DNA of 32,349 bases from Terriglobales bacterium (GTDB taxonomy: Bacteria > Acidobacteriota > Terriglobia > Terriglobales > Acidobacteriaceae). Positions within the stretch are counted from its first letter, which is position 1. Every line of letters starts with the position of its first letter. The DNA is taken from the NCBI GenBank assembly GCA_025980765.1, contig JAICXB010000040.1, positions 1-32,349 of the forward strand. Reading direction: 5' to 3'. The notes beneath the pieces are model-generated. The model was not told the origin of the DNA, did not search any database, and saw only the letters and a list, made by a program, of their open reading frames with translations. The position numbers were made by a program, and so were the translations under genes. This document shows positions 8,697-16,626 of the stretch, piece by piece.

Positions 8697-9318
8697 GGAT
8701 CGCATGTGCCTCTTCGCGCAAAGAGCTGAAGAAATCCTCGACACTCTTCCACACTTCTTCGCTGCCGGAAAACCCGCGCCATTGCTTCCGTACAACTCCA
8801 GTCAACTCGAAACAACGGTCAATGGGAGCAATGTAATATTCATGCGGGACGCTTACGCGATTGACCAGAAACGCCTCGACATCCGGCTGTATCCGCTCGA
8901 GCTGCGGATTGCGACCTGCAATCTGCTGCCAGGCATCGAGCGAAAGCAGCGATTCGGTTGCTCCAGCTGGGCTGGGATACATCGCCGTTACACGCTGATT
9001 GGCACTGTTGACGAACAGAAAGGCCAGGTTGATAGGCAGCGAGAGGGCCTCCCACTGCCAGTCCTCGATCACGAAGTCTGGTATGTAGAAGACATCGCGC
9101 GGAACCCTCCGATATCGCGGCGAGCCCTCGGCATCGAACAGCAGAGCGCAGGCTTCACATGAGCATGCGATCCGCCGAGTTTCCAACTCGAACAGGTGGG
9201 GATGGCGCGAAGCGAGCTCCAGCGCGCACAGCTCGCAGCGCTCGACCGCAGGGCGCGTGCGGCGCAGGGCTTTCAGAGCTGTCCAGGCGGAGTTCGACAG
9301 AATTGCGGTTTCAACCAT
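8689..9318 (-). CDS. DUF5947-like protein with CxxC/CxCxxC metal site
   Basis: A 209-aa protein with CELC (Cys28, Cys31) and CSCEAC (Cys52, Cys54, Cys57) in the first 60 residues. These form a likely zinc-ribbon or rubredoxin-like site, followed by RVPRDVFYIPDF and DWQWEALSLPINLAFLF. The pattern matches what I know as DUF5947, found in group 1h hydrogenase operons. If the site binds iron it could be an electron carrier or a helper in FeS/NiFe assembly; if zinc, a structural site. It starts 9 nt after the 65-aa gene and overlaps the DUF6084-like gene by 8 nt. Confidence 0.78.
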   Translation of the reverse strand: MVETAILSNSAWTALKALRRTRPAVERCELCALELASRHPHLFELETRRIACSCEACALLFDAEGSPRYRRVPRDVFYIPDFVIEDWQWEALSLPINLAFLFVNSANQRVTAMYPSPAGATESLLSLDAWQQIAGRNPQLERIQPDVEAFLVNRVSVPHEYYIAPIDRCFELTGVVRKQWRGFSGSEEVWKSVEDFFSSLREEAHAIHA

Positions 9319-9327
9319 CGGTCTCGT

Positions 9328-9525
9328 TTACGCCGGAGGTATATGCGGCATCTTCTTATCGATGGGCGCCCGGCTTTTCGCGTTAATTGAAGTTGAACTA
9401 CGCGAGTTCACAACCTCTTTCTCGCGACCCGGCTCCTTGCCTCCCGTCTTGACGCGCTCCTCGCCCCGCATGGTTCCTTTGGTGTGCGAAGGCATCTTCG
9501 TTTTCGGCGTGTAATGGTCTGGCAT
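9328..9525 (-). CDS. 65-aa basic, probably disordered hydrogenase-operon protein
   Basis: A small protein rich in Lys, Arg, Pro, Ser and Thr (begins MPDHYTPKTKMPSHTKG, ends DKKMPHIPPA), with no hydrophobic core and no cysteines, so it is probably unstructured alone. Translation is well supported: AGGAGAG lies six bases before the ATG, the gene starts 23 nt after the NifU-like stop, and the DUF5947-like gene begins 9 nt after its own stop. The function is unknown. Its place between structural and accessory genes suggests a small assembly factor or subunit. Confidence 0.65.
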   Translation of the reverse strand: MPDHYTPKTKMPSHTKGTMRGEERVKTGGKEPGREKEVVNSRSSTSINAKSRAPIDKKMPHIPPA

Positions 9526-9548
9526 GCGAACTCTCCTAGCGTGAAACT

Positions 9549-10091
9549 CTAGTCCTGCACTCTGGCGGCAGTTGCCATTGCGCCCTCGCGCAGCGCATCG
9601 AGGGAAACAAACCCGGAGCGAATTGGTGAGATGCTTTCAATTTCGACGTTGGAAATTTCCGGAGCAGCGTCGCGAATCGCCTCTTCCACCAGCGCTTCGA
9701 CCCCTGAGCTCCCACCGCGGTTGACCACGCGCACCTTCACCACTCTGTCTTCAAGGCTGAGCAGTTCCACCGATGCGTCGCGTTTCTTCAGCCGGCCTTC
9801 GAGTTCTCGCAGAACACCCGATATCCGCTCGGCGGTGGATTGCGGGTGCAGATCGTGCAGCAGCAGAATGCTGCGAACAAGCGGGTCGGCGTCCAATGCC
9901 GCCGTGATGGCCGGCTCTCGCCTTTCTTCCAGGATTTCCAGAATGCGCTGCAAGGCCGCGCCGTGCAGCTGCAGCACTGAAGCAATCAGTTCCGTTGCCG
10001 TGGCGCGCGCGATCGGATCGGCAATCGTTTGCAAGCGCTGCACCTGCGCCTCGATTTCCAGCGAGTCCACCTCCCAAGCCTCATCCACCAT
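9549..10091 (-). CDS. NifU-like (Nfu-fold) protein lacking the cluster cysteines
   Basis: A 180-aa protein. The N-terminal half is helical (LEIEAQVQRLQTIADPIARA). The C-terminal half reads as an Nfu/NifU C-terminal domain: VVKVRVVNRGGSSGVEALVE followed by EEAIRDAAPEISNVEIESI. Normal Nfu domains carry CxxC in the loop to bind a 4Fe-4S cluster; here that loop is NRGGSSG and the protein has no cysteine at all. It therefore cannot be a classical FeS scaffold and may instead bind a partner. The gene overlaps the end of the large-subunit gene by 11 nt, so it is tied to hydrogenase production. Confidence 0.8.
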   Translation of the reverse strand: MVDEAWEVDSLEIEAQVQRLQTIADPIARATATELIASVLQLHGAALQRILEILEERREPAITAALDADPLVRSILLLHDLHPQSTAERISGVLRELEGRLKKRDASVELLSLEDRVVKVRVVNRGGSSGVEALVEEAIRDAAPEISNVEIESISPIRSGFVSLDALREGAMATAARVQD

Positions 10092-11898
10092 GATTTTGCC
10101 CCATCAGCCCAAGCATGGGAGAGTGCTGTGTTTTATTGAGCAGCCTGCCCTCGCCGGTGTACATGTGGACTCCGCAGGGCAGACAGGGATCGAAGCTGCG
10201 CACCGCCCGCATGATATCGACGCCCTTGAACTTGTCTGGCCCGTTCTCCTCGAAGATTGGAGTGTTCTGCACCGCGTCTTCGTACGGGCCAGGCGTGCCA
10301 TAGATGTCACGCGGGTTTGCATTCCACGGAGTTGGGGGATACGGATGATAGTTGGCGATGCGGTGATCGCGTATGACCACATGGTGAGACAGCACTCCAC
10401 GAACCGCCTCATGGAAACCGCATCCAATGGCTTCTTCCGGCACTTTAAAGGGAGCCCACGTCTTGGTTTTGCCGGAATGAACGTCCTTGATCGCTTTCTC
10501 GACGAAGTACATGGCGGCTGCGGCCGCGTACGCCTGGAAATACGTGCGGGCCCGGTCGCGCTCGATGGCATTGCTCCATTTCGGAATCTTCCACTCGAAC
10601 TCAACCTCGGGCATTGAGCCCGTTTTGGGAAGCGTGATCTTTATTCCCTTCCCGCCGGTGGTCTTGACATATCCGATATCGACGCTGTCCGACAGAGCAG
10701 TGGACCACAGCCGCGCGATGGGACCTCCCCCGGTATCGAGCGCCAGATATTTGCCGGTCTTTTCGTGATACCAGCGCGGCGACATCACCCAACTGTAGTT
10801 GCCGTCGAAATTCCGCTTCTGCGGCCGGGGCGTGGTGGTCTGGTTCCAGGGATGGCGCTTGTCCACTGGATTACCCAGCGGATCCTGCTTTACAAAGAGT
10901 TCTTTGTCTTCCCAGTCTTCGTAATAGGAACTGCCCAACAGAATGCGAATGTTCAGGTTGATGTCCACGAGGTCGTTGGTGACCAGTTCCCCATCGACGA
11001 TCACTCCCGGGGTCACGTACATTTCTTTTCCCCATTTGGACATGTGCTTGTATTCGTAATCGCATTCCTCCGGGTTCTGGAATGCGCCCCAGCAGCCAAG
11101 CAGCACACGACGCTGGCCCACCTTTTCGTATCCCGGCAGCGCATCGTAGAAAAAGTCGAACAGATCGTCGTGCAGCGGAACGCACTTCTTCATGAACTCT
11201 ATATAGCGCAGCAAACGAATCATGTAGTCGGTGAAGACTTGTATCGTCCCCACCGTGCCCGTACCCCCTGGATACAAGGTGGAGGGATGCACGTGGCGTC
11301 CTTCCATCAGGCAGAACATCTCGCGGGTAAGCCGGCTCATCTGCAGCGCCTGGAGATAGAATTCCCCGGTAAACGGATTGAGCGCGCGCATGATGTCGGC
11401 GATGGTGCGATAGCCGTGAATATCGGCGTGCGGCGCTGCGGTGCTCTGCGCCTTTGCCAATACGCTCGGATTGGTGGCCTTCACCATCTCCTCGCAGAAG
11501 TCCACGCCGACCAGATTGTCCTGAAAGATGTTGTGGTCGAACATGTACTCGGCGGCTTCGCCGAGATTGATGATCCAATCGCCGAGGTTTGGCGTCTTCA
11601 CTCCGAAGGCCATGTTCTGCGTGTACACCGCGCACGTAGCGTGATTGTCGCCGCAAATGCCGCAGATGCGGCTGGTAATGAACGGGGCATCGCGCGGGTC
11701 TTTGCCCTTCATGAAGACGCTGTAGCCGCGAAACATTGATGACGTGCTGTAGCACTCGGCGACTTCGCGATTTTCGAAGTCAATCTTGGTATAGATTCCG
11801 AGACTGCCGACGATGCGGGTGACTGGGTCCCAGTTCATGTCCACCAGCGTCCGCTTTCCCGATCTGGTTCTGGTCTGTTCTTCAGTTGCGACTGGCAT
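10081..11898 (-). CDS. [NiFe]-hydrogenase large subunit, group 1h type
   Basis: The 605-aa catalytic subunit. The N-terminal motif RICGICGDNHATC (Cys79, Cys82, His86) and the C-terminal motif DPCLPCGVH (Cys572, Cys575, His578) supply the four cysteines of the Ni-Fe site. The GDNHATC form and the opening NWDPVTRIVGSLGIYT are typical of group 1h (formerly group 5) enzymes, which oxidise H2 at very low concentration and tolerate O2. A 27-residue tail after His578 should be removed by the endopeptidase encoded at 6354-6845. The L2 cysteine is encoded by a normal Cys codon, so there is no selenocysteine. The ATG lies 17 nt inside the small-subunit gene and the stop overlaps the NifU-like gene. Confidence 0.96.
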   Translation of the reverse strand: MPVATEEQTRTRSGKRTLVDMNWDPVTRIVGSLGIYTKIDFENREVAECYSTSSMFRGYSVFMKGKDPRDAPFITSRICGICGDNHATCAVYTQNMAFGVKTPNLGDWIINLGEAAEYMFDHNIFQDNLVGVDFCEEMVKATNPSVLAKAQSTAAPHADIHGYRTIADIMRALNPFTGEFYLQALQMSRLTREMFCLMEGRHVHPSTLYPGGTGTVGTIQVFTDYMIRLLRYIEFMKKCVPLHDDLFDFFYDALPGYEKVGQRRVLLGCWGAFQNPEECDYEYKHMSKWGKEMYVTPGVIVDGELVTNDLVDINLNIRILLGSSYYEDWEDKELFVKQDPLGNPVDKRHPWNQTTTPRPQKRNFDGNYSWVMSPRWYHEKTGKYLALDTGGGPIARLWSTALSDSVDIGYVKTTGGKGIKITLPKTGSMPEVEFEWKIPKWSNAIERDRARTYFQAYAAAAAMYFVEKAIKDVHSGKTKTWAPFKVPEEAIGCGFHEAVRGVLSHHVVIRDHRIANYHPYPPTPWNANPRDIYGTPGPYEDAVQNTPIFEENGPDKFKGVDIMRAVRSFDPCLPCGVHMYTGEGRLLNKTQHSPMLGLMGQNHGG

Positions 11899-12976
11899 GG
11901 TCCCGGTCCTTTCCGTTGTAATTCGAGTTTTCGTAGCCGGTGTTCAGCTTCTTGCCCTTGTGACGCCACTTGGGTTCCTTGTTGGCGCTGGCATTGGTGA
12001 TCGCGCGCAGCGCGCGGATCACATGACCGTAGGTGCCCACCGCTGCGCTCGAGAGCCGCGCGCCCGGCGGCTCGTCCATGAACGGCATGAACTTGTCAGG
12101 AAAGCCGGGCATGGTGCAGGCAATGCAAATGCCTCCCACGTTGGGACAGCCGCCGACCCCGCGCATCCAGCCGCGCTTCGTCACATTGCAGTTGACCACC
12201 GGTCCCCAGCAGCCGATCTTCACCAGACATTTGGGTGAGCCGTACTCGTGGGCAAAATCGCCCTGCTCGTAGTATCCGGCTCGGTCGCATCCCTCGTGGA
12301 CCGTCTTGCCAAACAGCCAGGTCGGGCGAAGCTGCTGGTCAAGGGGAATCATCGGCGCCATCTGCGCCGCCTGATAGAGCAGGTACAGCAGAGTCTCCGT
12401 CATGTTGTCGGGCTGCACCGGACATCCGGGAACATTGATGATCGGCACACCGGCCCAGGAACGCCATTTCCAACCAAGATAGTCCGCGAGCCCCATGCTC
12501 CCGGTAGGATTGCCGGCCATGGCGTGAATGCCTCCGTATGCCGCACAGGTGCCGGCGGCGATCACGGCGAAGGCCTTGGGCGCCAGCCGATCGATCCATT
12601 CGTTCAGCGTAATCGGCTGTCCTGTTTTGGGATCATTGCCGACGCCGGTCCAATAGCCTTCCCGCTTGATCTCCTCGTTGGGAATGGAACCTTCGATGAC
12701 CAGCACGAAGGGCGTCAGCGCGCCACTTTCCGCCTTGTACAACCATTGCATGAACTCGTGACCGCCCTGTTCCGCCGCGAGAACGCGATTATGCAGGACC
12801 ACTTTGGGAATCCCGGGTATCGCTCCGAGAATCAGGTCTTCAATCGACGGCTGTTCGGCCGCGGTGACCGAGACGGTGTCTCCGTCGCAACTCATGCCGT
12901 CAGGAAGCCAGATCACATGAACATCCAGCGGAATGGGTTTCTCAGGTTTTATGAATGGCAGACTTAGTAACGGCAT
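11882..12976 (-). CDS. [NiFe]-hydrogenase small subunit, group 1h type with Cys-x-x-Asp proximal site
   Basis: The 364-aa FeS subunit that carries electrons away from the Ni-Fe site. At the proximal cluster it has SCDGD (Cys30, Asp33) where most enzymes have CTGC, plus Cys144 (AAGTCAAYGG) and Cys185 (NVPGCPVQ). A 3-Cys-1-Asp proximal cluster is described for the O2-insensitive actinobacterial-type hydrogenase of Ralstonia eutropha. The distal cluster ligands are probably His227, Cys230, Cys250 and Cys256. The medial ones are among Cys263, Cys277, Cys284 and Cys287. There is no Tat signal and no C-terminal membrane anchor, so it is cytoplasmic or peripherally bound. GAGG precedes the ATG by six bases. 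It is the first gene of the structural operon. Confidence 0.95.
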   Translation of the reverse strand: MPLLSLPFIKPEKPIPLDVHVIWLPDGMSCDGDTVSVTAAEQPSIEDLILGAIPGIPKVVLHNRVLAAEQGGHEFMQWLYKAESGALTPFVLVIEGSIPNEEIKREGYWTGVGNDPKTGQPITLNEWIDRLAPKAFAVIAAGTCAAYGGIHAMAGNPTGSMGLADYLGWKWRSWAGVPIINVPGCPVQPDNMTETLLYLLYQAAQMAPMIPLDQQLRPTWLFGKTVHEGCDRAGYYEQGDFAHEYGSPKCLVKIGCWGPVVNCNVTKRGWMRGVGGCPNVGGICIACTMPGFPDKFMPFMDEPPGARLSSAAVGTYGHVIRALRAITNASANKEPKWRHKGKKLNTGYENSNYNGKDRDHASRN

Positions 12977-13347
12977 GGGCGCCTCGCATTACTTCGCGCT
13001 GCAGCCATGCCGGAGAGCTCACTCAGGCAAGGTCGCAGTGCAGATAAAGTGGAAGGACAGGTGAACGGGAGTTTTTGTGCGATAACGCAGAGACTTTGAA
13101 AATGAGTAACGAGGTCCTTCTGGTGACACGCGCGAGTCGAAGCAGCAAAATCGAGCGGAGGGATCAAGCCAGCCCCACCTTCCAGAACCACTTCACTTTA
13201 TTAGACGAAGGCAACTCAAACGCAGTACAGCGCCAAAGCACGCCTGAACTGTTGCTGTCGCAAGAAACAGATTCAGAACTTTTGTGCGATGCCGCAGCAG
13301 CTTCTGCGGGTTGCCGGAGTCTCAGGCCAGTCTTCCTCGGGCGCCGT
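12977..13347 (-). promoter_or_regulatory. 371-nt gap between hypE and small-subunit gene, probable promoter region
   Basis: The only gap of this size inside the hydrogenase island, and the natural place for a promoter of the structural operon read on the minus strand. It has no convincing ORF on either strand. A TAATAA sequence on the minus strand around 13199-13204 could be a -10 element, but no good -35 is correctly spaced. I found no exact sigma-54 site. The position supports a regulatory role; no element is pinned down. Confidence 0.4.
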
Positions 13348-14439
13348 TCAGCATATCCTGGGCAGTTGCTCGCCAAACATGACATCCAGCACGCGAGTGC
13401 CGCCGATCTCGGTCTTCATCAGGACCATGCCGGGATGTTCCGCGACCACTTCGCCGACGATCGCGGCATCGGCTCCAAGCGGATGTTGGCGCATCCGCCG
13501 CAATACTTGTTCGGCAGAATCTCTCGATACAATGGCGACCAGCTTGCCTTCATTAGCGACATACAGAGCGTCGAGCCCAAGAATTTCGCAAGCTCCCTTG
13601 ACCGTTTCGCGCACCGGGATCGCGTTCTCAACAAGAGTCATGCCCACATGCGAGCGGCCGGCTATCTCGTTCAACGTGGTCGCAACGCCGCCGCGAGTAG
13701 GATCGCGCAAGCAATGAACTGGGCCCGATGTTGCGATGCCGTTGCCGAGAGATTCAGGCTCGGCATCCAGCATGGCCGCGACCAGTCCATGAAGCGGCGC
13801 GCAGTCGCTCTCGATCGCACCTTCAAACTCCAGGTTTTCCCGCTGAGACATAATCGCCATACCGTGATCGCCGATGTATCCGCTGACTATGATTTTGTCT
13901 CCGGGGCGCGCCCGATCCGCAGAAATGGCGATCGGCTTCTCGACGATTCCGATGCCCGTGGTGGTGATGAAGACCTTGTCACCTTTGCCGCGATTGACAA
14001 CTTTAGTGTCACCAGTTACAAGCTGTACGCCGGCATCAATGGCGGCATCGCGCATCGATTCCACGATGCGCTGCAGCTCTTCGGCAAGCAGCCCTTCCTC
14101 AAGAATGAATGCCGTGGACAGGTACAGGGGACGAGCTCCACTCATGGCCAGATCGTTGACGGTTCCGTTTACCGCCAGCCGGCCAATATCTCCGCCGGGA
14201 AAGAATATCGGGGTGACTACGAACGAATCCGTCGTAAATGCCAGCCGCGAGCCACCGACCTGCACTACTGCCTGATCATCCAGCTTGTTCAGGACGGGAT
14301 TGGCAAAAGCAGGAAGAAAGACCTTCTCAATCAATTCAGCCGTGAGCTTCCCTCCGCTGCCATGCCCCAGCACAATTTGCTTATGTTCGAAAATGGGAAG
14401 CGGACAGGAGCCGAACACGGGGGAAACAGCTTCACTCAT
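13348..14439 (-). CDS. hypE: hydrogenase maturation protein HypE
   Basis: A 363-aa AIR-synthase-like ATPase that dehydrates the carbamoyl group on its own C-terminal Cys to a thiocyanate, the source of the CN ligands of the Ni-Fe site. Visible are LGHGSGGKLTAELI, DDQAVVQVGG, the ATP-site phrase TVNDLAMSGA, VTGDTKVVNRGKGD, DPTRGGVATTLNEI and the invariant C-terminal PRIC. The start at 14439 has GGAG about seven bases upstream. A longer frame to 14514 only reads through the repeat element in front of the gene and is rejected. It is the last gene of the hypFCD-SIS-hypE group, separated from the SIS gene by a hairpin-type repeat. Confidence 0.95.
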   Translation of the reverse strand: MSEAVSPVFGSCPLPIFEHKQIVLGHGSGGKLTAELIEKVFLPAFANPVLNKLDDQAVVQVGGSRLAFTTDSFVVTPIFFPGGDIGRLAVNGTVNDLAMSGARPLYLSTAFILEEGLLAEELQRIVESMRDAAIDAGVQLVTGDTKVVNRGKGDKVFITTTGIGIVEKPIAISADRARPGDKIIVSGYIGDHGMAIMSQRENLEFEGAIESDCAPLHGLVAAMLDAEPESLGNGIATSGPVHCLRDPTRGGVATTLNEIAGRSHVGMTLVENAIPVRETVKGACEILGLDALYVANEGKLVAIVSRDSAEQVLRRMRQHPLGADAAIVGEVVAEHPGMVLMKTEIGGTRVLDVMFGEQLPRIC

Positions 14440-14457
14440 AACGATCTCCAACACGAC

Positions 14458-14549
14458 GATTGAGTAATTGGGTAATTTCGTAATTGAAAACCGGGAGCGG
14501 GATTGCCTTTTCAATTACTCAATTACGAAATTACACAATTACTCAATTC
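14458..14549. repeat. inverted tandem octamer element (unit CAATTACN)
   Basis: The left arm 14458-14490 and the right arm 14507-14549 are nearly perfect inverted copies. Each is built from 8-nt units of the form CAATTACN (or the complement GTAATTGN). The right arm has one more unit than the left, and over the shared part I count about one mismatch. The loop is a GC-rich 16-nt stretch. The element fills the gap between the SIS gene and hypE and could form a long A/T-rich hairpin in the operon mRNA. Confidence 0.85.
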
Positions 14550-15188
14550 CTAAATCACGTCTTCCTCGCCCATCGCCACGTGCGTCAGGTCCCAAAGAAT
14601 GTGCAGCAGGGCTACATGCGATTCCTGAATGCGATGAATGCTGTAGCTGGGGACAGTAAAACAGTACTCAGCCGCGTCCTGCATACGGCCGCCGTCCTTG
14701 CCGGAAAAGGCGATGGTGAGCATGCCTCGTTCGCGTGCCGCTTCAAGCGCGTAAATCAGATTGGGAGAGTTGCCGCTGGTCGAAATCGCAACCACCATGT
14801 CTCCCGGCTGGCCCCACAGTTCGATTTGGTCCACGAATACGCGAGCGAAATCTTTGTCATTGGAGATCGCGGTAAGCACCGGAATCTGGCTGACTAAATC
14901 GAACGCGGGCAGGGCCTTTCTCTTCTCAATAATCGGGTGTACGAATTCCACGGCGATGTGCTGCGCGTCGCAGGCGCTGCCGCCGTTACCCATCACCCAC
15001 AGCCGGCGGCCCTCGCGGAAGCGGTCCGCCATTTTCTGGCTTAGCTCACCGATGATGTCGGCATATCGCTCGAAAAAGATTTGTTTGACTTCGACCGACT
15101 CGCGGCACTTGCGCATTACTTTTTGCCGCCATTCGTGGTCGATCACCGGGCCAGTAGGATTCACGGCAGATGAAGCTGAGTGACTCAT
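14550..15188 (-). CDS. GmhA-like SIS-domain phosphosugar isomerase in hyp operon
   Basis: A 212-aa single-SIS protein of the D-sedoheptulose-7-phosphate isomerase type. The SIS phosphosugar loops are visible: [20 protein letters not shown] and [14 protein letters not shown]. The C-terminal [17 protein letters not shown] matches GmhA ends that hold active-site Glu/His residues. The ATG overlaps the hypD stop by 4 nt, and hypE follows after the repeat. GmhA-like genes next to hypD/hypE are a recurrent arrangement in several phyla, yet no role in hydrogenase maturation is established. No heptose-pathway genes are present here, so a distinct function is possible. Confidence 0.88.
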   Translation of the reverse strand: MSHSASSAVNPTGPVIDHEWRQKVMRKCRESVEVKQIFFERYADIIGELSQKMADRFREGRRLWVMGNGGSACDAQHIAVEFVHPIIEKRKALPAFDLVSQIPVLTAISNDKDFARVFVDQIELWGQPGDMVVAISTSGNSPNLIYALEAARERGMLTIAFSGKDGGRMQDAAEYCFTVPSYSIHRIQESHVALLHILWDLTHVAMGEEDVI

Positions 15189-16327
15189 GCCGCACCTCCC
15201 AGAGAACTCGCGATTGCGCTCTTATTCTCCTGCTCTTTTTTCAAATGCCTGCCATATGCGTAGTAAGCCGCGCAGGCGCCTTCGGCGGAAACCATGGTCG
15301 CGCCCAGCGGATGCTGCGGATCGCATTGCGTTCCGAACGCCGGGCAGTCGTGCGGCTTCTTGATACCTTTCAGGATTTGCCCGCTGATGCATACTGCGGG
15401 TTCGTGGGTGTCGATCTCTTTCACGTCGAAGAGCTTTTCGGCATCATGCTCGCGGAATTCCCAGCGCAGCTTGTATCCGCTTTTGGGAATCGAGCCTACG
15501 CCGCGCCACTTGCGGTCTCCGATCTCAAAAACACTGAAGACCAGCTTCTGCGCGGGCTTGTTGCCATCGCGATCGAGCACGCGGGAATACTGGTTTTCGA
15601 CTTCCGCCCGCCCAGATTCAAGCTGCCGCAGCGTCATCAGCGTGCCTTGCAGAATGTCCAGCGGCTCGAAGCCGGTGATAACGATAGGGACCTTGAAGCG
15701 GGCGCTGATCGGCTCGTATTCCCGGTATCCCATAATGGCACAGACGTGTCCCGGCCCCAGAAATCCCTGCACCCGGTTCAGTGGAGATTGCAGTATCGAA
15801 GCAATCGACGGCGGTACCAGCACGTGTGAAACCAGAATGGAAACGTTCTTCACGCCTTCCTGCTTCGCCCGCCATACCAGCATGGCGTTGGCCGGCGCGG
15901 TGGTCTCAAATCCAATGGCAAAGAAGACGATCTTTTTGTCTGGATTGGCGCGTGCAATCTTAAGGCAATCGAGCGGCGAATACACGATGCGGACATCCCC
16001 GCCTTGAGACTTAATTGTGAACAGGTCCCCTTCCGACCCAGGCACCCGCAGCATGTCGCCGAAGGAGCAAAAAATCACGTCCTGACGCCGGGCGATGGCG
16101 TGGGCTTTGTCAATCATCTCCAGCGGAGTCACGCATACCGGGCAGCCCGGTCCGTGCACCAGCTCGATTCCTTCGGGCAGCAGGTAGTCGATGCCGTGTT
16201 TCACGATCGAGTGCGTCTGCCCGCCGCAGACTTCCATGATCACCCATGGGCGCGTCTGGATCCGGCGAAGCTCATCGACGATCTTGCCGGCCAGGCGTCC
16301 ATCGCGATATTCGTCGAGATACTTCAT
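15185..16327 (-). CDS. hypD: hydrogenase maturation protein HypD
   Basis: A 380-aa FeS scaffold on which the Fe(CN)2CO unit is built together with HypC. Conserved motifs are EVCGGQTHS (Cys34), HGPGCPVC (59-65), the GFETTAPA loop and, in the last third, the cysteines of the 4Fe-4S site ([28 protein letters not shown]). Length is typical. It overlaps hypC upstream and the SIS gene downstream by 4 nt each. Confidence 0.96.
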   Translation of the reverse strand: MKYLDEYRDGRLAGKIVDELRRIQTRPWVIMEVCGGQTHSIVKHGIDYLLPEGIELVHGPGCPVCVTPLEMIDKAHAIARRQDVIFCSFGDMLRVPGSEGDLFTIKSQGGDVRIVYSPLDCLKIARANPDKKIVFFAIGFETTAPANAMLVWRAKQEGVKNVSILVSHVLVPPSIASILQSPLNRVQGFLGPGHVCAIMGYREYEPISARFKVPIVITGFEPLDILQGTLMTLRQLESGRAEVENQYSRVLDRDGNKPAQKLVFSVFEIGDRKWRGVGSIPKSGYKLRWEFREHDAEKLFDVKEIDTHEPAVCISGQILKGIKKPHDCPAFGTQCDPQHPLGATMVSAEGACAAYYAYGRHLKKEQENKSAIASSLGGAA

Positions 16328-16605
16328 TTGGTGCCCCCACCGGCGCCGGCTTCGTTCACCACCGGCGCGCTGAGCTCTGTAAGCTGGTCCATCGACTCGA
16401 GCAACTCGTAGGTCCTTCGCGCTTCGGCTTCATCGACGCGGCTAATGGCAAAGCCGACATGGACGAGAACGTAGTCGCCAACCTTGGTTTCAGGAACGTA
16501 TTCCAGGCAGGCCTCGCGCGTGATTCCGCCAAACTGCACTTTGGCCATACGCAATCCGCGCTGCTCGAATGATTCGACCACCTTACCGGGAATCGCCAGA
16601 CACAT
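16324..16605 (-). CDS. hypC: hydrogenase maturation chaperone HypC
   Basis: A 93-aa chaperone that carries the Fe(CN)2CO unit with HypD and hands it to the large-subunit precursor. The start at 16605 is fixed by the invariant N-terminus [10 protein letters not shown] (Cys2 is the functional ligand) and by AGGA nine bases upstream; the frame further upstream only translates the heptamer repeat. [20 protein letters not shown] and [15 protein letters not shown] are typical of the family. The tail after residue 80 is Gly/Ala-rich. It overlaps hypD by 4 nt. Confidence 0.95.
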   Translation of the reverse strand: MCLAIPGKVVESFEQRGLRMAKVQFGGITREACLEYVPETKVGDYVLVHVGFAISRVDEAEARRTYELLESMDQLTELSAPVVNEAGAGGGTK

Positions 16606-16626
16606 TTCAGTGTTCCTTTCGTGGTA

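Noticed and set aside
10141..10220. Selenocysteine at the Ni site of the large subunit
   Set aside because: The C-terminal motif is DPCLPC with normal Cys codons; no in-frame TGA occurs there.
10765..11739. 324-aa plus-strand open frame opposite the large subunit
   Set aside because: Lies wholly antisense to conserved hydrogenase sequence and has no family resemblance.
12964..13191. 75-aa minus-strand frame upstream of the small subunit
   Set aside because: It overlaps the small-subunit start, has no clear ribosome-binding site and no recognisable sequence.
13020..13240. Possible sigma-54 promoters on the minus strand before the small-subunit gene (TTGGCGC...TGCG and CTGCAC...TTGC)
   Set aside because: The GG-to-GC spacing is one base short in the first, and the second lacks GG and has the wrong spacing; sigma-54 sites tolerate neither.
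13075..14463. 462-aa plus-strand open frame opposite hypE
   Set aside because: Antisense shadow of hypE in GC-rich sequence; no recognisable domain, while the minus strand encodes a full HypE.
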